This document shows positions 16,239 through 24,428 of a DNA stretch of 38,268 nucleotides, in pieces. The notes beneath the pieces are model-generated. The model was not told the origin of the DNA. It ran no database searches and saw only the letters and a program-made list of their open reading frames with translations. This DNA comes from Clostridia bacterium (GTDB lineage Bacteria; Bacillota; Clostridia; Oscillospirales; Acutalibacteraceae). Numbering within the stretch: position 1 is the stretch's first letter; the number at the start of each line of letters is the position of its first letter. Made by a program: the position numbers and the translations under genes. The stretch spans positions 1 to 38,268 of the forward strand of contig JAUNDK010000018.1 of NCBI GenBank assembly GCA_030526115.1, read 5' to 3'.

Positions 16239-16564
16239 GAATTAAGAGTTAAGAATGCAGAGTTGTTGACAAAGAGGAAAGCTTTTTCCGTCCGACTTTG
16301 TCGGAGGGGAATGGGGTGTAATGGCAGGTTTTTCTCCTCATCAGTCTCGAATTTGCGAAACAAATTCTCGCCAGCTTCCCCAATCACGGGGAAGCCTTTT
16401 GACAATATGGGAAAGTCTGCCTCCTGGTTAAGCGTTACCCTTTGGGGAGAGGTGTTCGTTGCAAGTAACACCGGATGAGGTTGAAAAGAAAAGACGAACT
16501 CTCCCAAACAGGAAAAGTCCGCCTGAATGTCAAATAATTCCTAATTCCGAACTCTGCATTCCGC
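16239..16564 (+). repeat. Composite intergenic repeat block, 3' modules only
   Basis: This copy lacks the first stems and starts at 'gttgacaaagagg'. It has TCCGACTTTGTCGGA (about 16290), the stem GAATTTG...CAAATTC (about 16349-16369), CTTCCCC...GGGGAAG, then a TTACCC...GGGGAG module. No gene is seen. Confidence 0.8.
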
Positions 16565-16570
16565 ATTGTT

Positions 16571-16932
16571 TTATCCAACTACACTTGCCCCAAAAGGCAT
16601 GAGGGAAAGTCTTGCGAGTTTGAAGAACTGTTTGCCGAAGGGGATACCGACAATTGTAATGCAGAGAATAATTCCCCAGATGAGGTTGATGAGTGCCATC
16701 TCCCAGCCGAATACGATTATCCATATCAGGTTGATAAGGAATGAGAAACCGCCCTGTCCGTAGATAACTTCCTTGCCGAATGGGAAGAACGCAAGTCCTG
16801 CGAACTTGAAGCACTGCATGCCGACGGGTATTCCTATAATGGTTATGCACCACAGCAGGCCTGCTATTATCCATGCAAGACCGCTGACAAAACCACCGAA
16901 TACGAACCAAAAACGTTACCGATAAATCTCAT
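16571..16932 (-). pseudogene. yccF: yccF-like membrane protein, frameshifted
   Basis: The YccF (DUF307) domain has repeats of the type NLIWGIILCITIVGIPFGKQ followed by FKLARLSLMPFG. The 3' part is open from 16819 to 16571. From the ATG at 16932, which has AGGAG upstream, the frame reads MRFIGNVFG and then hits a stop. Adding one A to the five-A run at 16909-16913 restores a continuous protein of 120 residues with the family's first repeat (GLLWCITIIGIPVGMQCFKF). This is either a true inactivating deletion, phase variation, or a sequencing error in a homopolymer. YccF proteins are small inner-membrane proteins of unknown function. It lies 63 bp downstream of the isomerase gene and behind its terminator. 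Confidence 0.8.
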
Positions 16933-16949
16933 AAAATAAATCTCCTTTT

Positions 16950-16985
16950 AAAAATGCTCCCCTGGGAAATAAATCTCAAGGGAGC
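16950..16985 (-). terminator. Terminator between the isomerase and yccF
   Basis: GCTCCC (16956-16961) pairs with GGGAGC (16980-16985), and on the minus strand is followed by TTTTT (16950-16954). The T-run sits just before the yccF ribosome site. Confidence 0.75.
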
Positions 16986-16995
16986 AGAATTTTTA

Positions 16996-17862
16996 TCATT
17001 CAAATACAACGCCGCTATAGTTATGGAAAGCCTCCATGCTGAGCTTGATGGACTCAAGCTGACCGAGCTGGGTGTGATCCTGCTCGAGAATTACATACTC
17101 TGCGCCTGCCTCGTTGGCCGCATCGAGTATCTCCTGAATCGGCATAATGCCTGTACCTACCTCACAGAAGTCTGTAGGCTTCTGACCTGCTGCCATGAAG
17201 TCCTCTCTTGTTGTGACCGGCTTGTCCTTGCTGTTTGCAAGAAGATTGATGTTGTGATCGAATACCGCTGTCTTGGAGAAGTCCTTCTGATGAATTGCGA
17301 AAAGTCTGCCGTTTAGCTTCTTGATGAGGGCGATTGGGTCTTCACCGCCACGCATAGCCCAGAATGTATCGAGCTCAAATGTTACGTACTCAGGGTCTGT
17401 GTTCTCGATGATAATGTCATAGATTGTCTTGTCACCGATTTTTACAAACTCATGGTAGTGGTTGTGGAAGAGGAACTTCATGCCGTTCTCTGCGAGCTTC
17501 TTACCCATTGCGTTGTAATATTTGCACATCTCGAGAACATTCTCGAGGCTGTCGTACATTGCCATGGACTGACCTACAACTGTGTTGCCTACTGCCTTGT
17601 GCCACTCGATAATACCCGGGAGAGTTTCCTCTGTGATTGGGCGGATGTGACCGGAGATAATCTTTGCGCCTGTGCCGTCAAGAGCCTTTAAGAGCTCATC
17701 GGGAGTCATACCGAAGCCGCAGCCCGGGTCTTCATCTGCTCTTGGGTTTGCAACCTCAAGATATTTATAACCTATCTCGGCAACCTTCTTGATGCACTCG
17801 ATAGGATCCTTTGCCATTTCATCTCTTACGGAGAAGAGCTGAATACCGACTTTTAAAGCCAT
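16996..17862 (-). CDS. Sugar phosphate isomerase/epimerase (TIM barrel)
   Basis: A 288-residue member of the xylose-isomerase-like TIM-barrel family (PF01261, IolE/YcjR-like). It opens MALKVGIQLFSVRDEM, the usual first strand and turn. Metal-ligand and catalytic positions are apparent in LFHNHYHEF, VTFELDTFW, FAIHQKDF and CEVGTGIMP, with a terminal LEQD. It probably isomerises or epimerises a sugar or inositol derivative with a divalent metal, in the cytoplasm. GAGGT lies upstream of ATG. It has its own terminator. No dehydrogenase or transporter is adjacent, so the substrate is open. Confidence 0.88.
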   Translation of the reverse strand: MALKVGIQLFSVRDEMAKDPIECIKKVAEIGYKYLEVANPRADEDPGCGFGMTPDELLKALDGTGAKIISGHIRPITEETLPGIIEWHKAVGNTVVGQSMAMYDSLENVLEMCKYYNAMGKKLAENGMKFLFHNHYHEFVKIGDKTIYDIIIENTDPEYVTFELDTFWAMRGGEDPIALIKKLNGRLFAIHQKDFSKTAVFDHNINLLANSKDKPVTTREDFMAAGQKPTDFCEVGTGIMPIQEILDAANEAGAEYVILEQDHTQLGQLESIKLSMEAFHNYSGVVFE

Positions 17863-17991
17863 AATATTTTACCTCACTTTATATTTTAACTCCTCGTTAC
17901 TTTCATAAAGTAACACATTAATTATAACATGTCGAAAATCATATTCAATTATCAATAGTGCTAATATTTAAAGGTGGATTATGTTCAATAT

Positions 17992-18378
17992 TTAAGCCAT
18001 GGGGTTTGAAAGTACCACCCAGAGTATCTCGCTTATTCCGAAGAATAAAAGTGCGAGGGCGGCAGGTCTTATCTCAAGAACTCTGTTGGCAAGGAAATTC
18101 TTTCCCTTTGCGCCTGTCATTTTGTTTTCTTCCACCACGCTTCTTGCGACGGCGTTCATGTCAAATCCGTTGGCGGAGCCGACACCTGCGTTCGGGGAGC
18201 CTTTCATGCATCCGAACAGACCGAGTATGGTGACAATCAGACCCACATAAAAGCTCTTTGTGTAAGGGTCACTTGCGGAATTCATAAGACCGGTTATAAG
18301 GTTGTGGCATACGGTACCGAGTATAATTCCCATGCCTGCACCGATTAACAGCTTCTGCCATGATTTCATGTTCTTCAT
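17992..18378 (-). CDS. Small membrane protein of unknown function
   Basis: A 128-residue protein I do not recognise. Three hydrophobic segments are visible: about 9-30 (LLIGAGMGIILGTVCHNLI), 44-58 (VGLIVTILGLFGCMKG) and 105-124 (ALALLFFGISEILWVVL). The loop between the second and third is Gly/Asn/Lys-rich. GGGAGG lies upstream of ATG, so the start is firm. It lies 129 bp upstream of the isomerase on the same strand and could share a transcript with it. Confidence 0.75.
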   Translation of the reverse strand: MKNMKSWQKLLIGAGMGIILGTVCHNLITGLMNSASDPYTKSFYVGLIVTILGLFGCMKGSPNAGVGSANGFDMNAVARSVVEENKMTGAKGKNFLANRVLEIRPAALALLFFGISEILWVVLSNPMA

Positions 18379-18502
18379 AATTAAGCCTCCCTGAAATTTA
18401 TTTTTTATGTATTGAATTATAATACCTTAGCTAAGATAAATAAACCGCTTCATCTGCGAAATAGGGCATTCTATTTCCGCTTCAGTTTATGTTAAGTGCA
18501 GA

Positions 18503-19228
18503 TTAAAGTGTATCTTTCAGCCAGCGCACACTCATTCCGAACCACTCGGCAAAGGCGGGGTTCACATAGCCATCCATTCCCGAAGAAGTAATCTCCTTTG
18601 CAAGGCTCAGACCATGGGGGCCGTCACGGAAAATGTGAAGCTCAAAGTCAACGCCTGCGTTCATCAGTGCATTTGCGAAGGAGAGGGGATGCACAGGGGG
18701 AGTAACATTGTCGTTTCTTGTGGAGAATATAAATGAAGGCGGTGTGTTTTCATCCACACACTCAACTATGTCAGGGCAGTCGAGGGCACGTAAATCCGAG
18801 TGAACTATTCCCGGGTAACCGAGTAAAAGGGCGTTCGGTTTTTCTTCACAGTGGGTGGATACTGCGGCGGCTAAATGACCGCCACCCGAAAAGCCTATCA
18901 TGGCAAGTTTATTCGCATCAATGCAAAGCTCCTCCGCATGGTCTCTGATGTATCTTATGGCGGCGGTGCAGTCGTTTATGGGGTCCTGCATAACTGCATC
19001 GGGTTTTGCAGTAACTGTGGTATATTCAAGGGTAAAAGCGGAGTAACCCTCGGCATAGTAGGCCATGGCAATGGGCTCTGCCTCTCTTGCGGAGCAGAAA
19101 CGGAATCCTCCGCCCGGAACCACCAGCATTGCAGGGAACTTCTCAAGGTTTGGCATCTCTTTGTGGGTTTCGTGAACATATCCTGTGAGTGAGGCATAAT
19201 CGCCGAGTTTTATATAAATAAGTTTCAT
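18503..19228 (-). CDS. Alpha/beta-hydrolase, acetyl-xylan-esterase/BD-FAE-like
   Basis: A 241-residue hydrolase. The oxyanion stretch VVPGGGFRF (37-44) precedes the nucleophile elbow GFSGGG (Ser114); Asp173 (STRNDNVTPP) and His205 (DGPHGL) complete the triad. This arrangement is typical of the carbohydrate-esterase-like hydrolases that remove acetyl or feruloyl groups from xylan oligosaccharides. There is no signal peptide, so it would act on imported oligosaccharides. GGGAGG precedes ATG. It is divergent from the SGNH hydrolase gene at 19385. It could equally be a general carboxylesterase. Confidence 0.85.
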   Translation of the reverse strand: MKLIYIKLGDYASLTGYVHETHKEMPNLEKFPAMLVVPGGGFRFCSAREAEPIAMAYYAEGYSAFTLEYTTVTAKPDAVMQDPINDCTAAIRYIRDHAEELCIDANKLAMIGFSGGGHLAAAVSTHCEEKPNALLLGYPGIVHSDLRALDCPDIVECVDENTPPSFIFSTRNDNVTPPVHPLSFANALMNAGVDFELHIFRDGPHGLSLAKEITSSGMDGYVNPAFAEWFGMSVRWLKDTL

Positions 19229-19317
19229 AAGTTTCCTCCCGTAAAAAATATTGATTATAGTATAATAATATCATTTTTCAGTCATTAATCAATTATAAAT
19301 ATGTTGATTTAATCAGC

Positions 19318-19345
19318 TTGAACAGACCTGAAAATATGGTATAAT
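19318..19345 (+). promoter_or_regulatory. Promoter of the SGNH/O-acetyltransferase operon
   Basis: TTGAAC (19318-19323), a 16-bp spacer and a perfect TATAAT (19340-19345), about 40 bp before the SGNH start. Confidence 0.65.
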
Positions 19346-19384
19346 TAATAGGTTTACTATTACAATAAAACAGGAGGCAATTCC

Positions 19385-20041
19385 ATGTTACTCGAGAAAA
19401 ATACAAAGTTTCTCCTTTTCGGAGACAGCGTTACAGACATGAACAGAAAAGAACAGGGCGAGGGTCTCTTTGAAGCCATAGGTGTGGGTTACCCTGCGGA
19501 CATTCAGTCCTTTCTGGCCACATCTTACCCGGATTATAACATCAGAGTAATCAATAAAGGAATAAGCGGCAACACCAGCCGTGATCTTGTAAAGAGATTC
19601 GATACCGATGTAGCACCATATAAGCCTGAGAACCTTCTCATACTCATAGGCATAAACGATGTATGGCGCCAGTTTGATACTCCGCTCATGACAGAGGAGG
19701 CCTGCACTCCTGAGGAATACGAGGCAAACCTCGAGTGGATAATCGACAGGAGCAGGGATTTTGTGAAACAGCTCATTCTCGTAACACCTTATTACATAGA
19801 GGAGAATACTTCTGACCGTATGCGTGCGAGAATGGATGAATATTCCGCCATAGTCAGAAAGCTTGCGGAAAAGCACGGTGCGATTTTTGTCGATATGCAG
19901 GCAGCATGGGTAAAGCTTCTCAAGTACTATCACTCCAGCTACATCACATGGGACAGAATTCACCCGAATTCCCAGGGCGCTTTGTATATGGCAAAGACTA
20001 TACTCAACAGACTCGATTTTGATTACAACAGAGAAATATAA
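19385..20041 (+). CDS. SGNH/GDSL hydrolase
   Basis: A 218-residue esterase. Block I is LFGDSVTD (Ser15), the block II glycine lies in NKGISGNTS (58-66), block III is ILIGINDVW (Asn91) and block V is WDRIHPNSQG with the Asp-His pair near residues 194-197. There is no signal peptide. It probably removes O-acyl groups, and lysophospholipase- or rhamnogalacturonan-acetylesterase-like activity is possible. CAGGAGG lies 8 nt before ATG. A hairpin separates it from the O-acetyltransferase gene 45 bp downstream, so it may be a partial operon partner that edits the same acyl groups. Confidence 0.88.
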   Translation: MLLEKNTKFLLFGDSVTDMNRKEQGEGLFEAIGVGYPADIQSFLATSYPDYNIRVINKGISGNTSRDLVKRFDTDVAPYKPENLLILIGINDVWRQFDTPLMTEEACTPEEYEANLEWIIDRSRDFVKQLILVTPYYIEENTSDRMRARMDEYSAIVRKLAEKHGAIFVDMQAAWVKLLKYYHSSYITWDRIHPNSQGALYMAKTILNRLDFDYNREI

Positions 20042-20047
20042 ACAGAA

Positions 20048-20071
20048 CGGAGCCGCCTTATGACGGCTCCG
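20048..20071 (+). promoter_or_regulatory. Intercistronic hairpin
   Basis: CGGAGCCG (20048-20055) and CGGCTCCG (20064-20071) are perfect 8-bp arms with loop CCTTATGA. Only three T follow, so it is more likely a partial terminator or mRNA stabiliser than a full stop. It would set the ratio of SGNH hydrolase to downstream genes. Confidence 0.6.
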
Positions 20072-20086
20072 ATTTAAGGAGATAAT

Positions 20087-21502
20087 ATGGTTTTCAGTTC
20101 AGCGATTTTCCTGCTGGCGTTTCTGCCGGTAACATTCATACTGTACTATGTTCTGCCGGGAAGAATGGCAAAAAATGTGCTGCTTCTTCTGGCAAGTCTG
20201 CTGTTCTATTCCTTCGGTGAGCCGGTTTTCGTCTTTCTGATGATATTCTCCGTCCTGCTCAATTATATCTTCGGATTGTTTGCGGCAAAGGGAGGCACCA
20301 AAGGCAGGGCGGCTGTTGCCCTTGCGGCGGTAGTGAACATAGGCATACTGTGTGTTTTCAAATACACAGATTTTATCATTGGCAACATAAACATGATTCC
20401 GGGCATAAAGCTTCCTTTTACGGGAATCGTAATGCCCATAGGCATAAGCTTTTTCACCTTCCAGGCTCTGAGCTATGTAGTTGATACCTACAGGGATAAT
20501 ACCCTTGTTCAGAAGAATTTCTTCAACCTTTTACTCTATGTATCATTCTTCCCACAGCTCATTGCGGGTCCTATCGTAAGATATGAGGATATTGCAAAAG
20601 AGCTTTACAACAGAAAAGCAGATGCGAAAGATATTGCAGAGGGCTTCAGAAGATTCATCTTCGGACTTGCGAAAAAGCTGATTGTAAGTAATGCCATGGC
20701 AGGGGTTTCGGACCTTGTCTTCGATAATTTCAGCGGATCACAGTACAATGTTGTTGTGTGCTGGCTGGGTGCGATTTTCTACACCCTTCACATTTACTAC
20801 GATTTCTCAGCATATTCCGATATGGCAATAGGCCTTGGCAGAATGTTCGGCTTCCACTTCAGAGAGAACTTCATGCATCCGCTTTCCGCAAAGAGCATTC
20901 AGGATTTCTGGAGAAGATGGCACATCTCCCTTTCCACATGGTTCAAGGAGTATGTGTATATTCCGCTGGGAGGTAACCGCAAGGGCAGTGCCAGAAGAAC
21001 TCTCAACAAGTTCATAGTATTCTTTTTAACCGGCCTCTGGCACGGTGCCGGCTGGAACTTCGTAATCTGGGGCATGATTCACGGAATTACCCTCACAGTC
21101 GAAGATTTCATCAAGGAGAAAACAGGCAGTAAAAAAGATCATTCGGTTATCGGCAGAATTTACACTCTGTTCATCGTGGTTATTGCCTTCGTATTCTTCA
21201 GAGCAGAGACCTTCTCAGGTGCACTTGCATTCTTAAAGGGAATGTTCACAGGCTTTGACTTTGCATCTGTTTCTGTGCTTTCCACCATGATAACACCATG
21301 GTTCATCTTTGTTCTTGCCATAGCACTGCTGTTCTCCTGTCCGCTTCTCGGCACGGTAAAGAAGCTCACTGTGGAGAGAGGGGGAAAACTCGGCAGGGTA
21401 TTTGAGGCAGGTTCTTATGCCATAACTCTTGCACTCCTTGCTTTCTGTCTGCTTGCCCTTTCAACAGCTGACTTCAACCCGTTTATTTACTTCAGATTCT
21501 GA
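20087..21502 (+). CDS. MBOAT-family O-acyltransferase, AlgI/DltB-like
   Basis: A 471-residue polytopic membrane protein with about ten hydrophobic segments. The MBOAT signature is clear: the invariant His319 in LTGLWHGAGWNFVIWG, with RRWHISLSTWFKEYVYIPLG (276-295) before it, as in AlgI. It carries an acyl group across the membrane for O-acetylation of a secreted polysaccharide or wall polymer. AAGGAG precedes ATG. The following gene, 13 bp downstream, is an AlgJ/AlgX-like partner, the usual pairing. The polymer cannot be named; no dlt genes are nearby, so alanylation of teichoic acid is unlikely. Confidence 0.92.
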   Translation: MVFSSAIFLLAFLPVTFILYYVLPGRMAKNVLLLLASLLFYSFGEPVFVFLMIFSVLLNYIFGLFAAKGGTKGRAAVALAAVVNIGILCVFKYTDFIIGNINMIPGIKLPFTGIVMPIGISFFTFQALSYVVDTYRDNTLVQKNFFNLLLYVSFFPQLIAGPIVRYEDIAKELYNRKADAKDIAEGFRRFIFGLAKKLIVSNAMAGVSDLVFDNFSGSQYNVVVCWLGAIFYTLHIYYDFSAYSDMAIGLGRMFGFHFRENFMHPLSAKSIQDFWRRWHISLSTWFKEYVYIPLGGNRKGSARRTLNKFIVFFLTGLWHGAGWNFVIWGMIHGITLTVEDFIKEKTGSKKDHSVIGRIYTLFIVVIAFVFFRAETFSGALAFLKGMFTGFDFASVSVLSTMITPWFIFVLAIALLFSCPLLGTVKKLTVERGGKLGRVFEAGSYAITLALLAFCLLALSTADFNPFIYFRF

Positions 21503-21515
21503 TAAGGAGGATAAC

Positions 21516-22895
21516 ATGAAAGAGTTATACAGTTTATTCACAGCGCTTGTTCTGCTTGTTCTCCTTGTTCCGCTTGTATGCACTTTTGCTTTTCCGGAGG
21601 AGCTGAAAGCAAATCAGGTTGTCACCGCAAAACCGGCAGTCACCAAAGCGGACGGAAGCATCAACATAAATTATCTGGATGATGTGGGAACATGGTTCAA
21701 GAATAATTTCGGTTTGAGACAGCATTTCATCACAGCCTATTCCTCGGTGCTCGATAATGTTTTCGGAACATCCCCTGTGGATGAGGTAATAGTCGGCAAA
21801 GACGATTATCTTTTTTACTCCGACGAGGAGGAAAGTTTCATCGGAAATAAGACCGTAAGTGACAGAAAACTTTATTCTGCCGCAATAAACCTTGCCCTCA
21901 TTGAAGAATACACAAAGTCTCAGGGTGCTGATTTTGTATTTACGGTCGCACCTAACAAAAGCTCGGTTCTGCCTGAGAAAATGCCTGCAAGATACACCGC
22001 AAAAGAGGGTTCAAACAGAGACATCCTCGAAAACTATGTGGCAGAGCTGGGTGTAAATTATCTCGATATGTTCTCTGTGCTCTCTCAGGAGAGCGATGAA
22101 GTGATTTATCATAAGCTCGATTCCCACTGGAATAACCTCGGTGCGGCAATGGGTGCAAAGGCAGTAAACGAGGCCCTGGGTGTAGAGGGAACGGATTACC
22201 TCTCAATGCCATACGAAAAGCGCACAGATTTTGAGGGTGACCTTTACGCCATGCTTTATCCTTACGGAACAGAGCTCGATGATAATTACTACTTTGATTT
22301 TACTCCGTCCTTCACAGCTGATGAGAGAAATTCCGACCCGACCGCAATGAACTATATCACAGAAAACAGCTCTGAGGAGCACAGCCTTCTCATGTTCAGA
22401 GATTCCTTCGGTAATGCGATAGCTCCGCTTCTTGCAGAGGACTACGGCAAGGCAGTATTCAAGAGAGCCGTTCCTTATGATCTCACTCAGATTGCAATGA
22501 ACAAATCCGATAAGGTGGTTCTTGAGATAGTTGAGAGAAACGTGGAGAACCTCGCAAAATTCGGCGCAAAGTTCCCTGCATTTGAGAGAAGTGTTTCCGC
22601 AGTTAAGTCCAATGACAGCCTCAGCTTTAACTGTGAAGGAGTTCAGGACATGGCACTCATAAAAATCAGCGGTAACATTGCATGTGAGGCAGACCTCAGC
22701 TCAAGAATTTATGTGAAAGTAAATTCAAAGGTTTATGAGGCAATGCAGTGCGGAGAAAACTCCGAGGGTGAGAATTTCACCCTTTATGTTCCCAACGACC
22801 AGAGTGAGAGCATGGAGATTTCCGTTATGATTACGGTTGACAATGAACTCACGGAAAGCCCGGTTCAGACCGTAAATATTGAATCTCAGTATTGA
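21516..22895 (+). CDS. AlgJ/AlgX-like SGNH-type O-acetyltransferase partner
   Basis: A 459-residue protein anchored by an N-terminal membrane segment (about 6-27) with the rest outside the cell. DSHW (202-205) and RDSFGN (295-300, Ser297) match the DHHW/AlgX SGNH-like catalytic signature that transfers acetyl groups to polysaccharide. Residues 370-459 form a C-terminal beta-rich domain, possibly carbohydrate binding. AAGGAGG precedes ATG 21516; longer frames starting inside the MBOAT gene lack a ribosome site. It works with the MBOAT protein encoded 13 bp upstream. A terminator follows the stop codon. Confidence 0.85.
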   Translation: MKELYSLFTALVLLVLLVPLVCTFAFPEELKANQVVTAKPAVTKADGSININYLDDVGTWFKNNFGLRQHFITAYSSVLDNVFGTSPVDEVIVGKDDYLFYSDEEESFIGNKTVSDRKLYSAAINLALIEEYTKSQGADFVFTVAPNKSSVLPEKMPARYTAKEGSNRDILENYVAELGVNYLDMFSVLSQESDEVIYHKLDSHWNNLGAAMGAKAVNEALGVEGTDYLSMPYEKRTDFEGDLYAMLYPYGTELDDNYYFDFTPSFTADERNSDPTAMNYITENSSEEHSLLMFRDSFGNAIAPLLAEDYGKAVFKRAVPYDLTQIAMNKSDKVVLEIVERNVENLAKFGAKFPAFERSVSAVKSNDSLSFNCEGVQDMALIKISGNIACEADLSSRIYVKVNSKVYEAMQCGENSEGENFTLYVPNDQSESMEISVMITVDNELTESPVQTVNIESQY

Positions 22896-22901
22896 TATTT
22901 T

Positions 22902-22930
22902 CCCCGAAGTTAAACGCTTCGGGGATTTAC
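22902..22930 (+). terminator. Terminator of the O-acetylation operon
   Basis: CCCCGAAG (22902-22909) pairs with CTTCGGGG (22917-22924), followed by ATTTACTTTG, 7 bp past the stop codon. The T-run is weak. Confidence 0.7.
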
Positions 22931-22940
22931 TTTGTCTATA

Positions 22941-23017
22941 TTGTCACCTAAATTTAATTTAGGGGTTGACAATTCGGCGCCGGTATTGTAAACTAATCGG
23001 GCGGTTAAGGGTGACAA
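22941..23017 (+). promoter_or_regulatory. bioY promoter with two BirA-type operators
   Basis: Site 1 runs from TTGTCACC (22941-22948) to GGTTGACAA (22964-22972), 15 bp apart, and contains the inner dyad CCTAAAT/ATTTAGG. Site 2 runs from TTGTAAAC (22986-22993) to GGTGACAA (23010-23017), 16 bp apart. Both fit the Firmicute biotin-repressor pattern of TTGT-N-AC half-sites. The -35 TTGACA (22966-22971) lies in site 1 and a -10 TAAACT (22989-22994), 17 bp away, overlaps site 2. BirA loaded with biotinyl-AMP would therefore block transcription. Confidence 0.7.
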
Positions 23018-23080
23018 TTTACAAAATTGTTATCTAAATCAACTAAATTGATATTTACAAAACGAAAGAAAGGTAGTAAA

Positions 23081-23656
23081 ATGAATAAGAACAAAAAAGT
23101 TTTAAGTATTGTGCTCGTAGGTCTCATGACCGCAGTAATGTGTGTAATTTCACCTATTTCGGTTCCGATCGGAACTGTTCCGATTTCATTTCAGATTCTT
23201 GCACTTTACCTTGTGCTCTATGTCCTTGACTGGAAGAGAAGCACAATCGCTGTACTGCTTTATCTGATATTAGGTGCGGTTGGTCTTCCTGTTTTCGCAG
23301 GTTATGTCGGCGGTATCGCAAAGCTTACAGGTCCGACCGGCGGTTACCTCGTTTCATACATTCCGTTTGCGATTATCTGCGGAATTGTGTTTGACAGATT
23401 CCCGATTGAGGAAGCAGAAACAGCAAAAGACAAGGCTGTAAGATGTGTGATTCACTTTGCTGCAATGCTGGTGGGCACAGCCGTCTGCTACACACTCGGA
23501 ACCGCATGGTTCTGCATTCAGGCTTCATATTCGGTTGGTGCCGCTCTTGCAATATGCGTAATTCCATTCATTCCTTTTGATATCGCAAAGGGAATAGTCG
23601 CCATGATTGTCGGACCACAGATCCGCAAGGCTCTCAAAAAAGCAAATCTCAGATAA
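23081..23656 (+). CDS. bioY: Biotin transporter BioY (ECF S-component)
   Basis: A 191-residue membrane protein with six hydrophobic segments, binding biotin at the outer face and, in Firmicutes, working with the shared ECF module EcfAA'T, which is not in this window. Family stretches are evident: ISVPIGTVPISFQILALYLV near the N-terminus and the conserved loop GAVGLPVFAGYVGGIAKLTG. C-terminal IPFDIAKGIVAMIVGP is also typical. The start at 23081 is set by GAAAGG upstream and by family length. BirA-like operators control it. A terminator follows at 23699. Confidence 0.93.
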   Translation: MNKNKKVLSIVLVGLMTAVMCVISPISVPIGTVPISFQILALYLVLYVLDWKRSTIAVLLYLILGAVGLPVFAGYVGGIAKLTGPTGGYLVSYIPFAIICGIVFDRFPIEEAETAKDKAVRCVIHFAAMLVGTAVCYTLGTAWFCIQASYSVGAALAICVIPFIPFDIAKGIVAMIVGPQIRKALKKANLR

Positions 23657-23698
23657 GTTTCGGTCTTATCTGGGAAAGATAAGATTGATCATAAGTTA

Positions 23699-23737
23699 AC
23701 GGGACTGCTTTTCACCCCTCTGTGCAGTCCCGTTTTT
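23699..23737 (+). terminator. bioY terminator
   Basis: ACGGGACTGC (23699-23708) pairs perfectly with GCAGTCCCGT (23724-23733) and is followed by TTTT. A smaller CTTATC/GATAAG hairpin lies just before, near 23665-23683. Confidence 0.9.
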
Positions 23738-23807
23738 GATTTTTATGGTGTAAAAAATCCCGCTTTGGTGTATAATACAAAAAGATAATATCAAAGGAGA
23801 TAATTCC

Positions 23808-24428
23808 ATGGATACCATTATGATAGGTATAGCCGGTGGCACGGGTTCGGGAAAATCCACCTTTACCAACAGGCTCAAGGCAGAGTTCGGCGAAAATATC
23901 ACCGTCATATATCATGATAATTATTACCGTCGTCAGGATGGTCTTCCCTTCGATGCAAGGGTAAAAGTCAATTACGATCATCCCGATTCCCTCGAGACTG
24001 ATCTGCTCATTAAGCACATCAAAGACCTTAAAAAGGGCAGAACCGTCGAGAGCCCTGTGTACGATTTCTCTCAGCATAACCGCTCGGAAAGAAAGCTTGA
24101 AATCAAACCCTGCAGGGTAATGATAGTAGAGGGCATACTTGTATTAAGTGACGAGAGATTAAGAGATCTGTTCGATATAAAAATCTTTGTGGAGGCAGAT
24201 GCCGACGAACGCATTCTGCGCAGAGTCCGCAGAGATATGAAAGAGCGTGGCAGAGATTTGGACGGTATCATCTCCCAGTATCTCACCACAGTCAAGCCCA
24301 TGCATTATCTGTATGTCGAGCCCTCAAAGATAAGTGCGGATATTATCATCAACAGCGGTATGAACGATGTCGCCTATGACCTGGTATGCGGGAAAATCAG
24401 GTCCCTTCTCTCTGAAAATGCAGACTAA
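23808..24428 (+). CDS. udk: Uridine kinase family protein
   Basis: A 206-residue cytoplasmic P-loop kinase. Walker A GGTGSGKS (10-17), the substrate stretch YHDNYYRRQDGLPFDARVKV, the Asp/His-rich YDHPDSLETD, and the lid RRVRRDMKERGRD are all typical of uridine/cytidine kinase in pyrimidine salvage. AAAGGAG precedes ATG. TATAAT at 23771-23776 is a likely -10 box. Its stop overlaps the DUF4186 start by 11 bp, so translation is probably coupled and this is the head of a four-gene operon. Confidence 0.9.
   Translation: MDTIMIGIAGGTGSGKSTFTNRLKAEFGENITVIYHDNYYRRQDGLPFDARVKVNYDHPDSLETDLLIKHIKDLKKGRTVESPVYDFSQHNRSERKLEIKPCRVMIVEGILVLSDERLRDLFDIKIFVEADADERILRRVRRDMKERGRDLDGIISQYLTTVKPMHYLYVEPSKISADIIINSGMNDVAYDLVCGKIRSLLSENAD

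Noticed and set aside
16909..16913. Programmed ribosomal frameshift in yccF
   Set aside because: No slippery heptamer with downstream structure is evident, and yccF homologues are single-frame; mutation or sequencing error is simpler.
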